From assembly GCA_016278515.1 (NCBI GenBank), contig JADQBR010000118.1:1-40983 (forward strand): a DNA stretch of 40,983 nt. The letters run 5' to 3'. Shown here piece by piece: positions 1-7,706 of the stretch (the first letter of the stretch is position 1; each line of letters opens with the position of its first letter). Below the pieces are notes generated by a model. The model saw only the letters and a program-made list of their open reading frames with translations, was not told the DNA's origin and did no database searches. Position numbers and translations under genes: made by a program. This DNA comes from Bacillota bacterium (GTDB taxonomy: Bacteria > Bacillota > JADQBR01).

Positions 1-275
1 ACCCTGCAATAGAGCCTTATTATTTGCTACCTAAGTTCATTGAAGTTGGTGTAGATACAATGGAAGTAGAAGGAGTAAAGGTAAGGATATACAATCGTGA
101 CCGAACGATTTGCGATGTTCTTCGTTATGAGAATAAACTAGAAAGAGAAGTGTTTAGCGGTGCAATCAGGCGATATGCACGAGACAAAAAGAAAAATGTG
201 AGAAAATTGTTTGAGTACGCTGAAATTTTTAATATAAAGAAAAAAGTGCAGACCTATATAGGAGTGTGGTTGTAA
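1..275 (+). CDS. AbiEi-type antitoxin, C-terminal part (cut by window edge)
   Basis: The frame is open from the first base, so this is the 3' end of a longer gene; a TTG at 24 is probably internal. The visible 91 or so residues contain the pattern 'RIYNRDRTICDVLRYENKL' followed by a helical stretch ending 'KKVQTYIGVWL'. I recognise this as the C-terminal domain of AbiEi-family antitoxins, which are transcriptional autorepressors of type IV abortive-infection toxin-antitoxin pairs. The stop codon TAA overlaps the ATG of the next gene (TAATG), which is the usual abiEi-abiEii coupling. The N-terminal winged helix lies outside the window, so I cannot tell whether the gene is intact. Assignment by motif memory only. 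Confidence 0.7.
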   Translation, partial: PAIEPYYLLPKFIEVGVDTMEVEGVKVRIYNRDRTICDVLRYENKLEREVFSGAIRRYARDKKKNVRKLFEYAEIFNIKKKVQTYIGVWL

Positions 276-709
276 TGGTAGATAAGGCAGCATCAGTTTT
301 AGCTAAGCTAAAAAATGAGTCAAAAAAACAAGGCATTCAACTACAACAACTTCTAAACCTTTTCTGTCAAGAAGAATTTATTCGCAGACTTTCTCAATCG
401 CGATACAGAGATAACCTCAGCCTTAAAGGAGGATTTTTATTATATTCAATTAGCAACTTTACTGCTAGGCCGACTATTGATGCGGATTACCTTTTAAAAA
501 ATTATGAAAATAACATAGATGCTATCGAAAGTCTCGTTTGGGAAGTTATTTCTTTACCTAGCGTAAATGACTATATAAAGTTTGAAATTAGAAGTCTAGA
601 GGTAATAAGTGAAATTAAAGAGTACCACGGTATAAGCTTTGGTGAGGTAGTTGAGGTGATTATTGATTTCACATTACCGCCCTATACATCAATAAATTCA
701 GGAGGATGA
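275..709 (+). pseudogene. AbiEii-type nucleotidyltransferase toxin, truncated
   Basis: The start at 275 overlaps the preceding stop and gives a 144-residue product. The segment 'LSLKGGFLLYSISNF' followed by 'RPTIDADYLL' is the GG...D-x-D signature of the DNA-polymerase-beta-like nucleotidyltransferase fold of AbiEii/AbiGii toxins. Family members are usually around 250-300 residues, so this one stops about half way, shortly after the third acidic strand (EVIIDFTLPP). The end is abrupt (INSGG then stop), and I find no continuation in the other frames of the following 160 bases, so a deletion or recombination rather than a simple frameshift is likely. The toxin is probably inactive, although the catalytic half is present. 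Function inferred from family. Confidence 0.65.
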
Positions 710-873
710 ATTCTTAAAGAGTTGGAACTATAAGGACAGAAAATATGTTTAATAAAAGTGGGTCGTTGAGCCTGCACGATTTCCATTACTTAATCCCTCC
801 TGTAATCTTAATCAAAACTAGCGGGGGCGGGCTTGAATAATTTAATAACTTTTCTTATAGTTATTTAAGCCAT
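710..873. other. Intergenic remnant between abiEii fragment and lrgB
   Basis: These 164 bases hold no recognisable gene. They lie between the broken abiEii frame and the stop of lrgB on the opposite strand. A weak AT-rich inverted repeat (ATAACT/AGTTAT, about 845-865) could serve as the lrgB terminator but lacks a clear T-run on that strand. Confidence 0.4.
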
Positions 874-1617
874 TTAAAAAAGCCCAATAATAGAAAACAA
901 TTTGACTGCAAACGGTGCTGCGAAGGCAGTGATTAAACCTGCTAGTCCCATAGCAAGGCCGCTATATGCACCGTGAATTTCCCCTTCCTGTAAAGCACGG
1001 CCGGTTCCGATTCCATGGGCTGCAGTCCCCAGGGCCAAACCTGTTGAAACGGGAGAGGAAAGGCCGGTATAATAAAGAAAAGCCGGCCCCAATATAGCCC
1101 CTACCAAACCAGTAAGAACGACAAAGACGCTAGTGAGAGAAGGTACTCCGCCTACGATGCGGGAAATTTCTATTGCGATGGGTGTAGTAACAGATTTTGG
1201 CACCATAGATAGTACTAATTCTGTGGTCCCCCCGAATAATTTTACGATAAAGACCGCAACCAGCATGGCAGTTAGTGTACCTGCTGCAACGCTGGTAGTA
1301 ATAAGTCCTAGTTGTTTACTGATACGTCGTGAATTTTTATATAAAGGAATGGCCAGTGCTACTGTTGCGGGGCCTAACAAGAAAGTGATCAGTTGACCAC
1401 CCTGCTGGTATGTATCATAGTCAATGTTCAGTAGGGTTAAGAATAGAATGATTGCACTGCTGCTTATAAGCAGAGGATGGGTTATGGGAGAAGGATAGCG
1501 CTTATGAATTTTTTGGGCAACTAGAAATAAACCTAGCGTCAGAGACACACCAAAAGCAGGTTTAGCTGTGATTGGTCCTAATATGCTTGTGAATGTATTT
1601 AATATGTAATCAAGCAT
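874..1617 (-). CDS. lrgB: LrgB/CidB-family membrane protein
   Basis: A 247-residue, very hydrophobic protein with many predicted membrane helices. The motifs 'SVTTPIAIEISRIVGG' and 'GTAAHGIGTGRALQEGE' are characteristic of the LrgB/CidB/YohK family. LrgA-LrgB pairs are membrane proteins that modulate murein hydrolase export and programmed lysis in some Firmicutes; in other bacteria and plastids, related proteins move glycolate/glycerate or pyruvate. The ATG at 1617 lies inside the end of the upstream lrgA gene (8-nt overlap), so the two are translationally coupled. The length is close to the family norm and the gene looks intact. The actual substrate in this organism is not visible from sequence. 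Confidence 0.9.
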   Translation of the reverse strand: MLDYILNTFTSILGPITAKPAFGVSLTLGLFLVAQKIHKRYPSPITHPLLISSSAIILFLTLLNIDYDTYQQGGQLITFLLGPATVALAIPLYKNSRRISKQLGLITTSVAAGTLTAMLVAVFIVKLFGGTTELVLSMVPKSVTTPIAIEISRIVGGVPSLTSVFVVLTGLVGAILGPAFLYYTGLSSPVSTGLALGTAAHGIGTGRALQEGEIHGAYSGLAMGLAGLITAFAAPFAVKLFSIIGLF

Positions 1618-1957
1618 TTCTATCCTTCCTTTTCCAGTGAGTAGCGATCATTCCTGTTACCAGCATACCAGCTAAAGTACTTATTATTATCCCCAGACCT
1701 AAGGCTAGCCAGTATTCAATAAGAACATCGGCATATACCATTGCACCTACCACTATAGGAACAAAAAGCAATACTAGGTTATCTAATAAGAGGTTAGCGA
1801 TTTCTTCTACAACTGCAAGAACCACCCAACCTTTTACTAGTGCTAACCACAGTAATATCAGTCCCATTACCGGTCCAGGGATGGGAAGATTAAACAAACG
1901 AACCAAGGCTTCCCCAGTTAATTGGAAAACAAGAATAATTGTAAATCCTTTGAGCAT
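1610..1957 (-). CDS. lrgA: LrgA/CidA-family holin-like protein
   Basis: A 115-residue protein with four hydrophobic segments. The segment 'LPIPGPVMGLILLWLALVKG' is the CidA/LrgA signature. I place the start at the ATG at 1957 (MLKGFTI), because a strong GGAGGA sits 7-8 bases upstream. The longer frame from 1972 begins with a GTG that is part of that ribosome-binding site. The family is described as holin/antiholin-like partners of LrgB, acting in the cytoplasmic membrane. The gene is the first of a two-gene operon transcribed away from the ferredoxin-fusion gene at 2183. No LytSR regulator is present in the window. Confidence 0.88.
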   Translation of the reverse strand: MLKGFTIILVFQLTGEALVRLFNLPIPGPVMGLILLWLALVKGWVVLAVVEEIANLLLDNLVLLFVPIVVGAMVYADVLIEYWLALGLGIIISTLAGMLVTGMIATHWKRKDRNA

Positions 1958-2135
1958 AAAACTATCCTCCACGTTATATTTGCATCGGGTTTATAAAATT
2001 TAGTATATCATAAAAAATATGGGATATATGGGGATAGGGCTTGAAAAGCCACAAGAAAGGTTATTCAATTATTCAAGCTTGAACCCTTGTTGCTGGTAGT
2101 CAGAAAATTTGTGATACTGCAGGAATTTTGCGTTG

Positions 2136-2154
2136 GAATAATGAATAGTTATTC
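2136..2154. promoter_or_regulatory. Inverted repeat in the divergent lrgA/2183 intergenic region
   Basis: A perfect 6-bp inverted repeat, GAATAA-N7-TTATTC, lies about 30 bases upstream of the GTG start at 2183. A related 'TTATTCA' element occurs twice around 2062-2080. It could be an operator for a regulator of the downstream gene, but the region is AT-rich and chance is possible. Confidence 0.3.
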
Positions 2155-2182
2155 AGTAAAATGATTTTAAGGGGTGGATTAA

Positions 2183-3289
2183 GTGGGTCATATGACTATC
2201 GCTAAGAAAAAAGTATATGAGAAGCTGGCACAAAGGTTGGATCAAAATCCGGTGGGGGCAGTAATTAATGAAACTCTCTTCAACATACTAAATATCATGT
2301 ATACTGAGGCTGAAGCAGCAATAGGCAGTAAATTTCCGCAGCGACCCAGTTCTTTTGAAAGTATAGTGGATAAGATGGGACTGCCGGAAAAGGAGCTAGT
2401 AAAACTTTTAGATGAAATGGCCAATAAGGGGCTAGTGATTGATATTCCTAGGGGAAATACTGTATTCTATATGCTTACGCCATTGGTAATTGGCTTTTTT
2501 GAGTATACTTTCATGCGGGTAACAGATAAGCTACCGCAAAAGGAATTGGCGCAGCTGTTTAAAGAGTATCATAATGCAAACGGAGTGCCTGAAAAATTTT
2601 TTGGCTCAGATACTAAAATGTTTCAGACATTAGCTTATGAAAGTCTTATCCCCGACGATGTGGAGACTGAAGTGCTCAGCTATGAACGAGCCTCAGACAT
2701 TATTCGTCAGTCAGGCGGCGGTGCTCTCAGTATGTGCTATTGTCGGCATCAGGCACAGCATTTAGGAACTAATTGCGATGCACCAATTGAAGATGTTTGC
2801 ACCTCTCTTGGTGGAGCGGCAGAATGGTTGATACGCAGGGGGTTTGCCCGGCCGGCCGGAGTTGATGAATTACTGGGCGTGCTTGAGAAGACTGAAAAAC
2901 TAGGCCTAGTCCATTTGGGAGACAATGTGCAAAACAAACCTGCCTACATTTGCCATTGCTGCGGCTGCTGCTGTGGAGTATTAAAGGGTATAAATGAGCA
3001 TGACATGGAGGCTGTTCATGCTAGTAACTTCATACCGGTGGTAGATGAAGACAAATGCAATGGTTGTGGAGTCTGTGGCAAGCGCTGCCATATCAATGCC
3101 GTGGAGGTGCGGGGAAATGGTTCCGATAAAATAGCTGTGGTCAATAGAGAGAGATGTATCGGCTGCGGAGTATGTCTTGCCGGTTGCAAACAAAGCGCCA
3201 TACAGCTGCAGCGCAATGACCAAATTTATGTGCCTCCTAAGAATAAGAAAGAGCAGATGGCACGGATAGCTAAAGAACGAACAAGGTGA
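2183..3289 (+). CDS. Winged-helix / 4Fe-4S ferredoxin-domain protein
   Basis: A 368-residue protein. Residues about 20-105 resemble a winged-helix region ('VDKMGLPEKELVKLLDEMANKGLVIDIP'-like pattern). The middle carries clustered cysteines: MCYCRH at about 183, a cysteine before 'DAPIEDVC', and 'YICHCCGCCCG' at about 256. The C-terminus holds two classical CxxCxxCxxxC ferredoxin motifs, with cysteines at 292/295/298/302 and 325/328/331/335. This architecture is common in anaerobic Clostridia and deltaproteobacteria and is annotated only as a 4Fe-4S binding protein; it probably acts in cytoplasmic electron transfer or redox sensing. The GTG at 2183 is preceded by AAGGGGTGG with good spacing, which is why it is preferred over the ATG at 2192. 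Precise function unknown. Confidence 0.85.
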   Translation: MGHMTIAKKKVYEKLAQRLDQNPVGAVINETLFNILNIMYTEAEAAIGSKFPQRPSSFESIVDKMGLPEKELVKLLDEMANKGLVIDIPRGNTVFYMLTPLVIGFFEYTFMRVTDKLPQKELAQLFKEYHNANGVPEKFFGSDTKMFQTLAYESLIPDDVETEVLSYERASDIIRQSGGGALSMCYCRHQAQHLGTNCDAPIEDVCTSLGGAAEWLIRRGFARPAGVDELLGVLEKTEKLGLVHLGDNVQNKPAYICHCCGCCCGVLKGINEHDMEAVHASNFIPVVDEDKCNGCGVCGKRCHINAVEVRGNGSDKIAVVNRERCIGCGVCLAGCKQSAIQLQRNDQIYVPPKNKKEQMARIAKERTR

Positions 3290-3362
3290 TAAAAGAGATG
3301 TATTTGTACGCGACACTCGCAATTTAAAAACTACTAAGGACTCTGGGGAGAATATGTAGATT

Positions 3363-4025
3363 ATGAAAGATTATAAGCATGTAATTTGGGATTGGAACGG
3401 CACATTACTTGATGATGTTGAAATAGTAATTGATGCCATGAATAATTTGCTAAAGAGACGAGAGTTACCCTTACTGGACTATAAAACATATAAGAATATA
3501 TTTACTTTCCCAGTAAAGGAATATTATGAGAAACTTGGGTTTAATTTTAAAGTAGAGCAGTTTGAAGAGCTTGCGACAGAATTTATTGCAGAGTTTAACT
3601 CTGTAAAATACCGTTTTAAGCTATTTACAGAAGCGGAAAATGTTCTGAACTATATCCACAATATGGGTGTAAGCCAATATATTTTATCAGCTTCACAAGA
3701 GGAAGAATTGAATATGATAGTTGAGAGATTAGGTATTACGCGATATTTCAAAAAGGTAGTGGGTTTAAATAATCATTATGCAAATAGCAAGGTAGAAAGG
3801 GGAAAAGAATTTTTGTCTATCTTGAATTTGAAATCAGAGGAGATTATTCTTATTGGAGATACAATACATGATTATGAAGTAGCATGCGAGCTAGGGTGTG
3901 ATTGTTTACTTATATCCAATGGCCATCAAAGTTATGAACGACTTGAAAAGTTGGATATAAATATTGCAAACTCGCTTTCGGATGTAAATAAGTTTATTCA
4001 CGGGGCCTCCGTCCGGTTGTTTTAG
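3363..4025 (+). CDS. HAD-family hydrolase (phosphatase-like)
   Basis: A 220-residue haloacid-dehalogenase superfamily protein. Motif I is 'VIWDWNGTLLDD', with nucleophile Asp10 and Asn12 in place of the usual second Asp; this DWNGT variant is a recurring subfamily. Motif II is around 'YILSAS', the motif III lysine is around 'SKVERGKEFL', and motif IV is 'LIGDTIHDYEVA'. The helical cap between residues 20 and 80 suggests a class C1, phosphoglycolate-phosphatase-like enzyme. The spacing from GGGGAG to the ATG is rather long (about 13 nt). The substrate cannot be deduced. It is a stand-alone gene between the ferredoxin fusion and a convergent lipoprotein gene. Confidence 0.85.
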   Translation: MKDYKHVIWDWNGTLLDDVEIVIDAMNNLLKRRELPLLDYKTYKNIFTFPVKEYYEKLGFNFKVEQFEELATEFIAEFNSVKYRFKLFTEAENVLNYIHNMGVSQYILSASQEEELNMIVERLGITRYFKKVVGLNNHYANSKVERGKEFLSILNLKSEEIILIGDTIHDYEVACELGCDCLLISNGHQSYERLEKLDINIANSLSDVNKFIHGASVRLF

Positions 4026-4048
4026 GCTGAAGCCAAGAATTGCGCCAA

Positions 4049-4079
4049 GGGACCAGGGACCTGTCCCCTCGTGTCCCGG
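4049..4079. repeat. GC-rich palindromic GGGAC/GTCCC element
   Basis: The sequence between two convergent genes consists of repeated GGGAC and GTCCC words (core AGGGACctGTCCCCT at 4055-4069). It is much more GC-rich than its surroundings. Similar 'GGGACAGGTCCC' elements recur in some Clostridia and Dehalococcoidia genomes. It may fold into a hairpin and act as a bidirectional terminator, but no T-run follows on either strand. Confidence 0.45.
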
Positions 4080-4082
4080 TCT

Positions 4083-5177
4083 TTAATCAGAGCTGTATAG
4101 CTGCGAATAACTATCCAAACTAGTGATAAATTGGTCATCTAGGTCATTCCAGGTATCCCTTAAGCTCTGTAAATTGCCGGAAGATGGGGCAAAATCTAAC
4201 TGCATTTCCTGCAGCTTCTGTTCTGACTTGGCCTGGGCATTTTCTAGATTACTTTCCGCTAGATCCTCATTTACGTCAGAAGCATCTTGCAGTTTGTCAG
4301 TTAGGGGCTCTTTCATATTTTCAGCTTGATTAATTTGGTCTACTAGTTTACTCGTCTCTGTCATGATGGTTTCGGGCTCCTTTTCTGACAGCTTTTCCTG
4401 TAATGCTGCACTTAGTGCTTTAAGGCTAGCATCCCAAGCAGTTTTCAGGGCCTTTGCCTCAGGCGGACTGTTAAGTAATCCGACCTGACTTTTCAGATAA
4501 GTGACATCTGAGACATATTGTTTTAAATCACTAGGTTTATCTTGAGAAAAAGCCCACTGGGACCACTCAGTCAATTTGTCATATGAATTGAGTAAAGGTT
4601 TAAGGCTGACATAAAAAGAATTATTTCTAAACCAAACTTCTGCTGCATTTGTCTGGTGGTAGTTCACCTCTTTGATTTGCCAGGAGCCATTATCCTTTGC
4701 TAGTTGAAATTGTAAGGTTAGCCAATTGTTTAGAGTAGCTTCAATTAAGGCTTCGGGGCCTATAGGTGCAATAACCAGGGAGGGTTGGTTATTAAAAAGA
4801 TCGATGTTTACCTGCTGTACGTTTTTCTTAACTTTATCCCAATGCAGCTTAAATTCAATATTGGAACTATATTGTTCCTTGATATGGTTTTTCCAAATTG
4901 GGTCATTAATTAAAGGTTGGTAATCGCCTGACTGCCAAGACTTTAAGAAAATGTTTGCTATATTTTCAAAGTCAACACTTTGCGGTGTTTTTTTCGCAGA
5001 CGAGATTTTGCGTTGGTTTAAGGGTATGGAAGCAGTACTGTTGCTTTTGCTATCATTGGTAGACGGAGTTGACGCGGGTGCATCTTTTTTCCATGGCAGA
5101 GGGAGTGAAGAGAGGCTGCAGCCGGATAAGGTTAACGATATTAAAATGATTATTAGATATAGTAATAGTCTTTTCAA
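4083..5177 (-). CDS. Putative lipoprotein of unknown function
   Basis: A 364-residue protein starting at a TTG (5177) that is preceded by GGAGGG. Residues 1-19 form a lipoprotein signal peptide with lipobox 'TLSGC' (Cys20). A Ser/Thr/Asn-rich linker follows (about 30-55). The region about 65-200 looks like an NTF2/nuclear-transport-like fold of alternating strands and aromatics ('FLKSWQSGDYQPL... WQIKEVNY'). The C-terminal 150 residues are helical and rich in Lys, Glu and Gln. The protein should be anchored on the outer face of the membrane. I do not recognise a family. It is divergent from scfA and convergent with the HAD gene. Confidence 0.75.
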   Translation of the reverse strand: MKRLLLYLIIILISLTLSGCSLSSLPLPWKKDAPASTPSTNDSKSNSTASIPLNQRKISSAKKTPQSVDFENIANIFLKSWQSGDYQPLINDPIWKNHIKEQYSSNIEFKLHWDKVKKNVQQVNIDLFNNQPSLVIAPIGPEALIEATLNNWLTLQFQLAKDNGSWQIKEVNYHQTNAAEVWFRNNSFYVSLKPLLNSYDKLTEWSQWAFSQDKPSDLKQYVSDVTYLKSQVGLLNSPPEAKALKTAWDASLKALSAALQEKLSEKEPETIMTETSKLVDQINQAENMKEPLTDKLQDASDVNEDLAESNLENAQAKSEQKLQEMQLDFAPSSGNLQSLRDTWNDLDDQFITSLDSYSQLYSSD

Positions 5178-5295
5178 ATTAGGCCCTCCAATAAATCTTT
5201 ATCTGACATATTTCGCTAGGATACTCATAGTTCCTTGCTCTAAGGATAAAAAATTAGGGTAACTTTGTCTAAGAGCCTTAAATAGATCAAATGTT

Positions 5296-5325
5296 TTGCC
5301 CAAGGTTCAGATATTATGATATAAT
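5296..5325 (+). promoter_or_regulatory. Promoter of scfA
   Basis: A sigma-A type promoter reads TTGCCC (5296-5301), an 18-bp spacer, then a perfect TATAAT (5320-5325). The expected transcription start is about 30 bases upstream of the scfA ATG. Confidence 0.65.
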
Positions 5326-5361
5326 GATTGGCAGTTATTGAATAGAAGGAGTGGTATTTTT

Positions 5362-5511
5362 ATGAGCAGTAAATTACATATTAAAACCTTAGTAAACCCT
5401 AAACTTCAAGACACAATCAAAACTGGAGGCTGCGGTAACTGCCAAGCATCTTGCCAGTCTGCCTGTAAGACTTCCTGCACTGTGGGAAATCAAGTGTGTG
5501 AAAACAAATAA
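5362..5511 (+). CDS. scfA: SCIFF ribosomally synthesised peptide precursor (six cysteines)
   Basis: A 49-residue peptide missed by a length cut-off. It begins MSSKLHIKTLVNPKL, and its C-terminal half carries six cysteines at positions 24, 27, 31, 35, 39 and 46. This is the 'six cysteines in forty-five residues' (SCIFF) family, nearly universal in Clostridia, in which the partner radical-SAM/SPASM enzyme installs a thioether link on the peptide. The start follows AGAAGGAG at 5343-5350 with a somewhat long spacing. The gene has its own promoter and is followed by an intrinsic terminator before the maturase gene at 5626. The biological role of the mature peptide is not established. Confidence 0.93.
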   Translation: MSSKLHIKTLVNPKLQDTIKTGGCGNCQASCQSACKTSCTVGNQVCENK

Positions 5512-5515
5512 AACG

Positions 5516-5541
5516 ACCCACGTTTGTGGGTTTATTTTTTT
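5516..5541 (+). terminator. Intrinsic terminator between scfA and scfB
   Basis: Stem ACCCAC/GTGGGT with a GTTT loop, followed by TTATTTTTTT. Its position allows high expression of the peptide relative to the maturase by partial read-through. Confidence 0.8.
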
Positions 5542-5625
5542 AAGTTATTTGCTATAAATGTGTTGTTCAAAAAGGCACTTATTCTTGAGTAGCTTTTCGA
5601 ACATCCTCTAAAAGGAGTGGAGCAG

Positions 5626-7011
5626 ATGTTTGACCTCAAAAACATAGCTCAGGAAAATGTTCATTTGTTTTCTTACAGGGAATTAAACATCTTATTGGAT
5701 GTTAACAGCGGTTCTATTCATGTTTTGGATGGTGCGGCCTCGGACTTATTTCAGGCATTAATGGAAAAAAAAGTTATGAATACGGTGATAGATAAATATG
5801 GAGAGACTGCTGTACAGGAAGCTTATCAGCAACTGCTTGCAATGCAGGCTGAAGGGCTGTTGGGAAGCAAGATGGATTTCGACGCAGATTCCTTACTTCA
5901 AGATGACAGTTATATTAAATCTTTGTGTTTAAATATCTCCCATGACTGTAATCTGCGCTGTAAATATTGTTTTGCTGGGACGGGCGATTTTGGCGGAGAC
6001 AGGCAACTCATGTCCTTTGACACAGCCAAACAAGCTATTGACTTTTTATTAAAAGCGTCAGGACCCCGACCCTTTTGTGAAGTAGATTTCTTTGGCGGTG
6101 AGCCTTTAATGAATTTTGACGTGGTTAAGGATACGGTTATCTACGCCAAAGAGGCAGCCCGGAAAATTGATAAGGAAATTAGATTAACATTAACTACTAA
6201 CGGGATGCTGTTAAACGAACAGGTAAGAAGGTTTCTAGTGGAGCACAAGGTAAAACTGGTTTTAAGCTTGGACGGCAGGGCCGAAACTAATGATTTTATG
6301 CGGCCAACCGCCTCGGGCAGAGGCAGTTATGAAAGAATTATACCTAACTTTCAATCTATGGTGGAAGAATTAGATGGAGTGGACTACTACCTTCGCGGCA
6401 CTTACACCAAACATAATTTAGATTTTTCCCATGATGTCGAGCATATGGCTAGTTTAGGATTCCGGGAACTGTCCGTAGAGCCTGTGGTGGCTTCAAAAGA
6501 AGAGGATTATGCTATTTCTGAAGAAGATTATCCTAAAGTTTCAAAAGAGTACGATCGATTAGTTGATTTATACTTGGATTATCAACAAAAAGGGGACCCA
6601 TTTAATTTTTTCCACTTCAACATAAGTTTAGAGCAAGGACCATGCTTATCGAAAAGGCTAAGAAGCTGCGGCGCAGGGTTTGAATATCTAGCTGTCACTC
6701 CCCAGGGTGATTTATACCCATGCCATCAGTTTGTGGGACAGCCTGAGTTTTGTTTGGGCAACGTTACGGAAGGTGTAAAAGATAAAAGCATCAGCCAGAC
6801 ATTTAAGAATACCCACATATTTAATAAAAAAGACTGCTCTAAGTGTTGGGCAAGGTTTTACTGCAGCGGGGGATGTAACGCCAATTCTTACCAGCAAAGC
6901 GGCGATTTATTGACGCCATATAAAACTGGATGTTTAGTGCAAAAGAAACGATTGGAATGTGCCATTTACCTGGAGGTAAAGAAAATGCTGCATGCTGAGG
7001 GAGAGGTTTAG
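5626..7011 (+). CDS. scfB: SCIFF maturase, radical SAM/SPASM thioether-forming enzyme
   Basis: A 461-residue radical-SAM enzyme. The N-terminal about 95 residues correspond to the RiPP-recognition region. The SAM-cluster motif CNLRCKYC gives Cys108/112/115. The C-terminal SPASM domain, with auxiliary clusters, includes 'CGAGFEYLAVTPQGDLYPC' and 'CSKCWARFYCSGGCNAN'. It cross-links cysteines of the SCIFF peptide encoded just upstream. I choose the ATG at 5626 because AAAGGAG lies 8 bases before it; the GTG at 5617 is inside that ribosome-binding site. The stop codon abuts the ATG of the ccdA-like gene with no gap, so the two are co-translated. Length and motifs match the family. Confidence 0.93.
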   Translation: MFDLKNIAQENVHLFSYRELNILLDVNSGSIHVLDGAASDLFQALMEKKVMNTVIDKYGETAVQEAYQQLLAMQAEGLLGSKMDFDADSLLQDDSYIKSLCLNISHDCNLRCKYCFAGTGDFGGDRQLMSFDTAKQAIDFLLKASGPRPFCEVDFFGGEPLMNFDVVKDTVIYAKEAARKIDKEIRLTLTTNGMLLNEQVRRFLVEHKVKLVLSLDGRAETNDFMRPTASGRGSYERIIPNFQSMVEELDGVDYYLRGTYTKHNLDFSHDVEHMASLGFRELSVEPVVASKEEDYAISEEDYPKVSKEYDRLVDLYLDYQQKGDPFNFFHFNISLEQGPCLSKRLRSCGAGFEYLAVTPQGDLYPCHQFVGQPEFCLGNVTEGVKDKSISQTFKNTHIFNKKDCSKCWARFYCSGGCNANSYQQSGDLLTPYKTGCLVQKKRLECAIYLEVKKMLHAEGEV

Positions 7012-7698
7012 ATGGAGAGCTTATTTACACAAGTGCTGCCCCAATCCATAGATCAGATTTCGTTAATGACCTTTATATTGATATATTTGGGGGGGATAGC
7101 CACTAGTCTCAGCCCATGTATTTTATCTATGATACCGGTTTTAATGGCTTATATTGGCGGTTATGGTGAAGCATCCCGGCTCAGAGGGTTTATCTTAGCA
7201 TTAGCTTTCAGTCTAGGCTTGGCGACAACGTTTAGTATTCTCGGTCTTATTGCTGCTTCTTTGGGCACTATTTTTGGGAAGTTGGGGGATAGTTGGTACT
7301 ATTTGGTGGCCGTTGTTTCGGTAGCCATGGGTTTAAATTTAATGGGCTTTTATAAAATAAACTGGCCTGTGTTAAACATTGTTGCACCTAAGAAACGAGG
7401 GCTAGTCGGTGCTTATTTAGTGGGGTTATTTTTTGGCTTGGTTGCTACGGCTTGTTCAACACCCATTTTGGCTGTCATCCTGACCTTTGTGGCTAGTAAA
7501 GGTCAGCTTTTGGGCGGTGGCGCTTTATTATTTGTCTATGGACTTGGGCATGGGTTGCCCTTGCTACTAGTTGGTACCTTTACTGGGTTAATTAAGAGGA
7601 CTGCAATAATGCAAAAATGGGGCAGTATAGTAAATAATGTTAGTGGTTTAATTCTTATTGTGCTGGGCTTATACTATATAAGTTTAGCGTTAAGGTAG
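7012..7698 (+). CDS. ccdA: CcdA-family thiol-disulfide electron transporter
   Basis: A 228-residue protein with about six membrane segments. The paired cysteines in 'ATSLSPCILSMIPVLMAY' and 'VATACSTPILAVILTF' sit in helices one and four, as in CcdA/DsbD-beta. Such proteins pass electrons from cytoplasmic thioredoxin across the membrane to reduce extracytoplasmic thiols, for example apocytochrome c before haem attachment. The start codon directly follows the scfB stop. A thioredoxin reductase (11903) and a System I cytochrome c operon (13586-21268) lie downstream, so this gene may supply reductant to that pathway; the link is inferred from proximity. ccdA is the family name, and orthology was not tested. 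Confidence 0.88.
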   Translation: MESLFTQVLPQSIDQISLMTFILIYLGGIATSLSPCILSMIPVLMAYIGGYGEASRLRGFILALAFSLGLATTFSILGLIAASLGTIFGKLGDSWYYLVAVVSVAMGLNLMGFYKINWPVLNIVAPKKRGLVGAYLVGLFFGLVATACSTPILAVILTFVASKGQLLGGGALLFVYGLGHGLPLLLVGTFTGLIKRTAIMQKWGSIVNNVSGLILIVLGLYYISLALR

Positions 7699-7706
7699 GT
7701 GTTTTT

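Noticed and set aside
1133-1396. ORF on the + strand antisense to lrgB
   Set aside because: Shadow frame of a well-supported membrane protein gene, with no ribosome-binding site and no recognisable product.
2981-3322. Cys- and His-containing ORF on the - strand opposite the ferredoxin domain
   Set aside because: Its composition simply mirrors the cysteine codons of the real ferredoxin motifs on the + strand.
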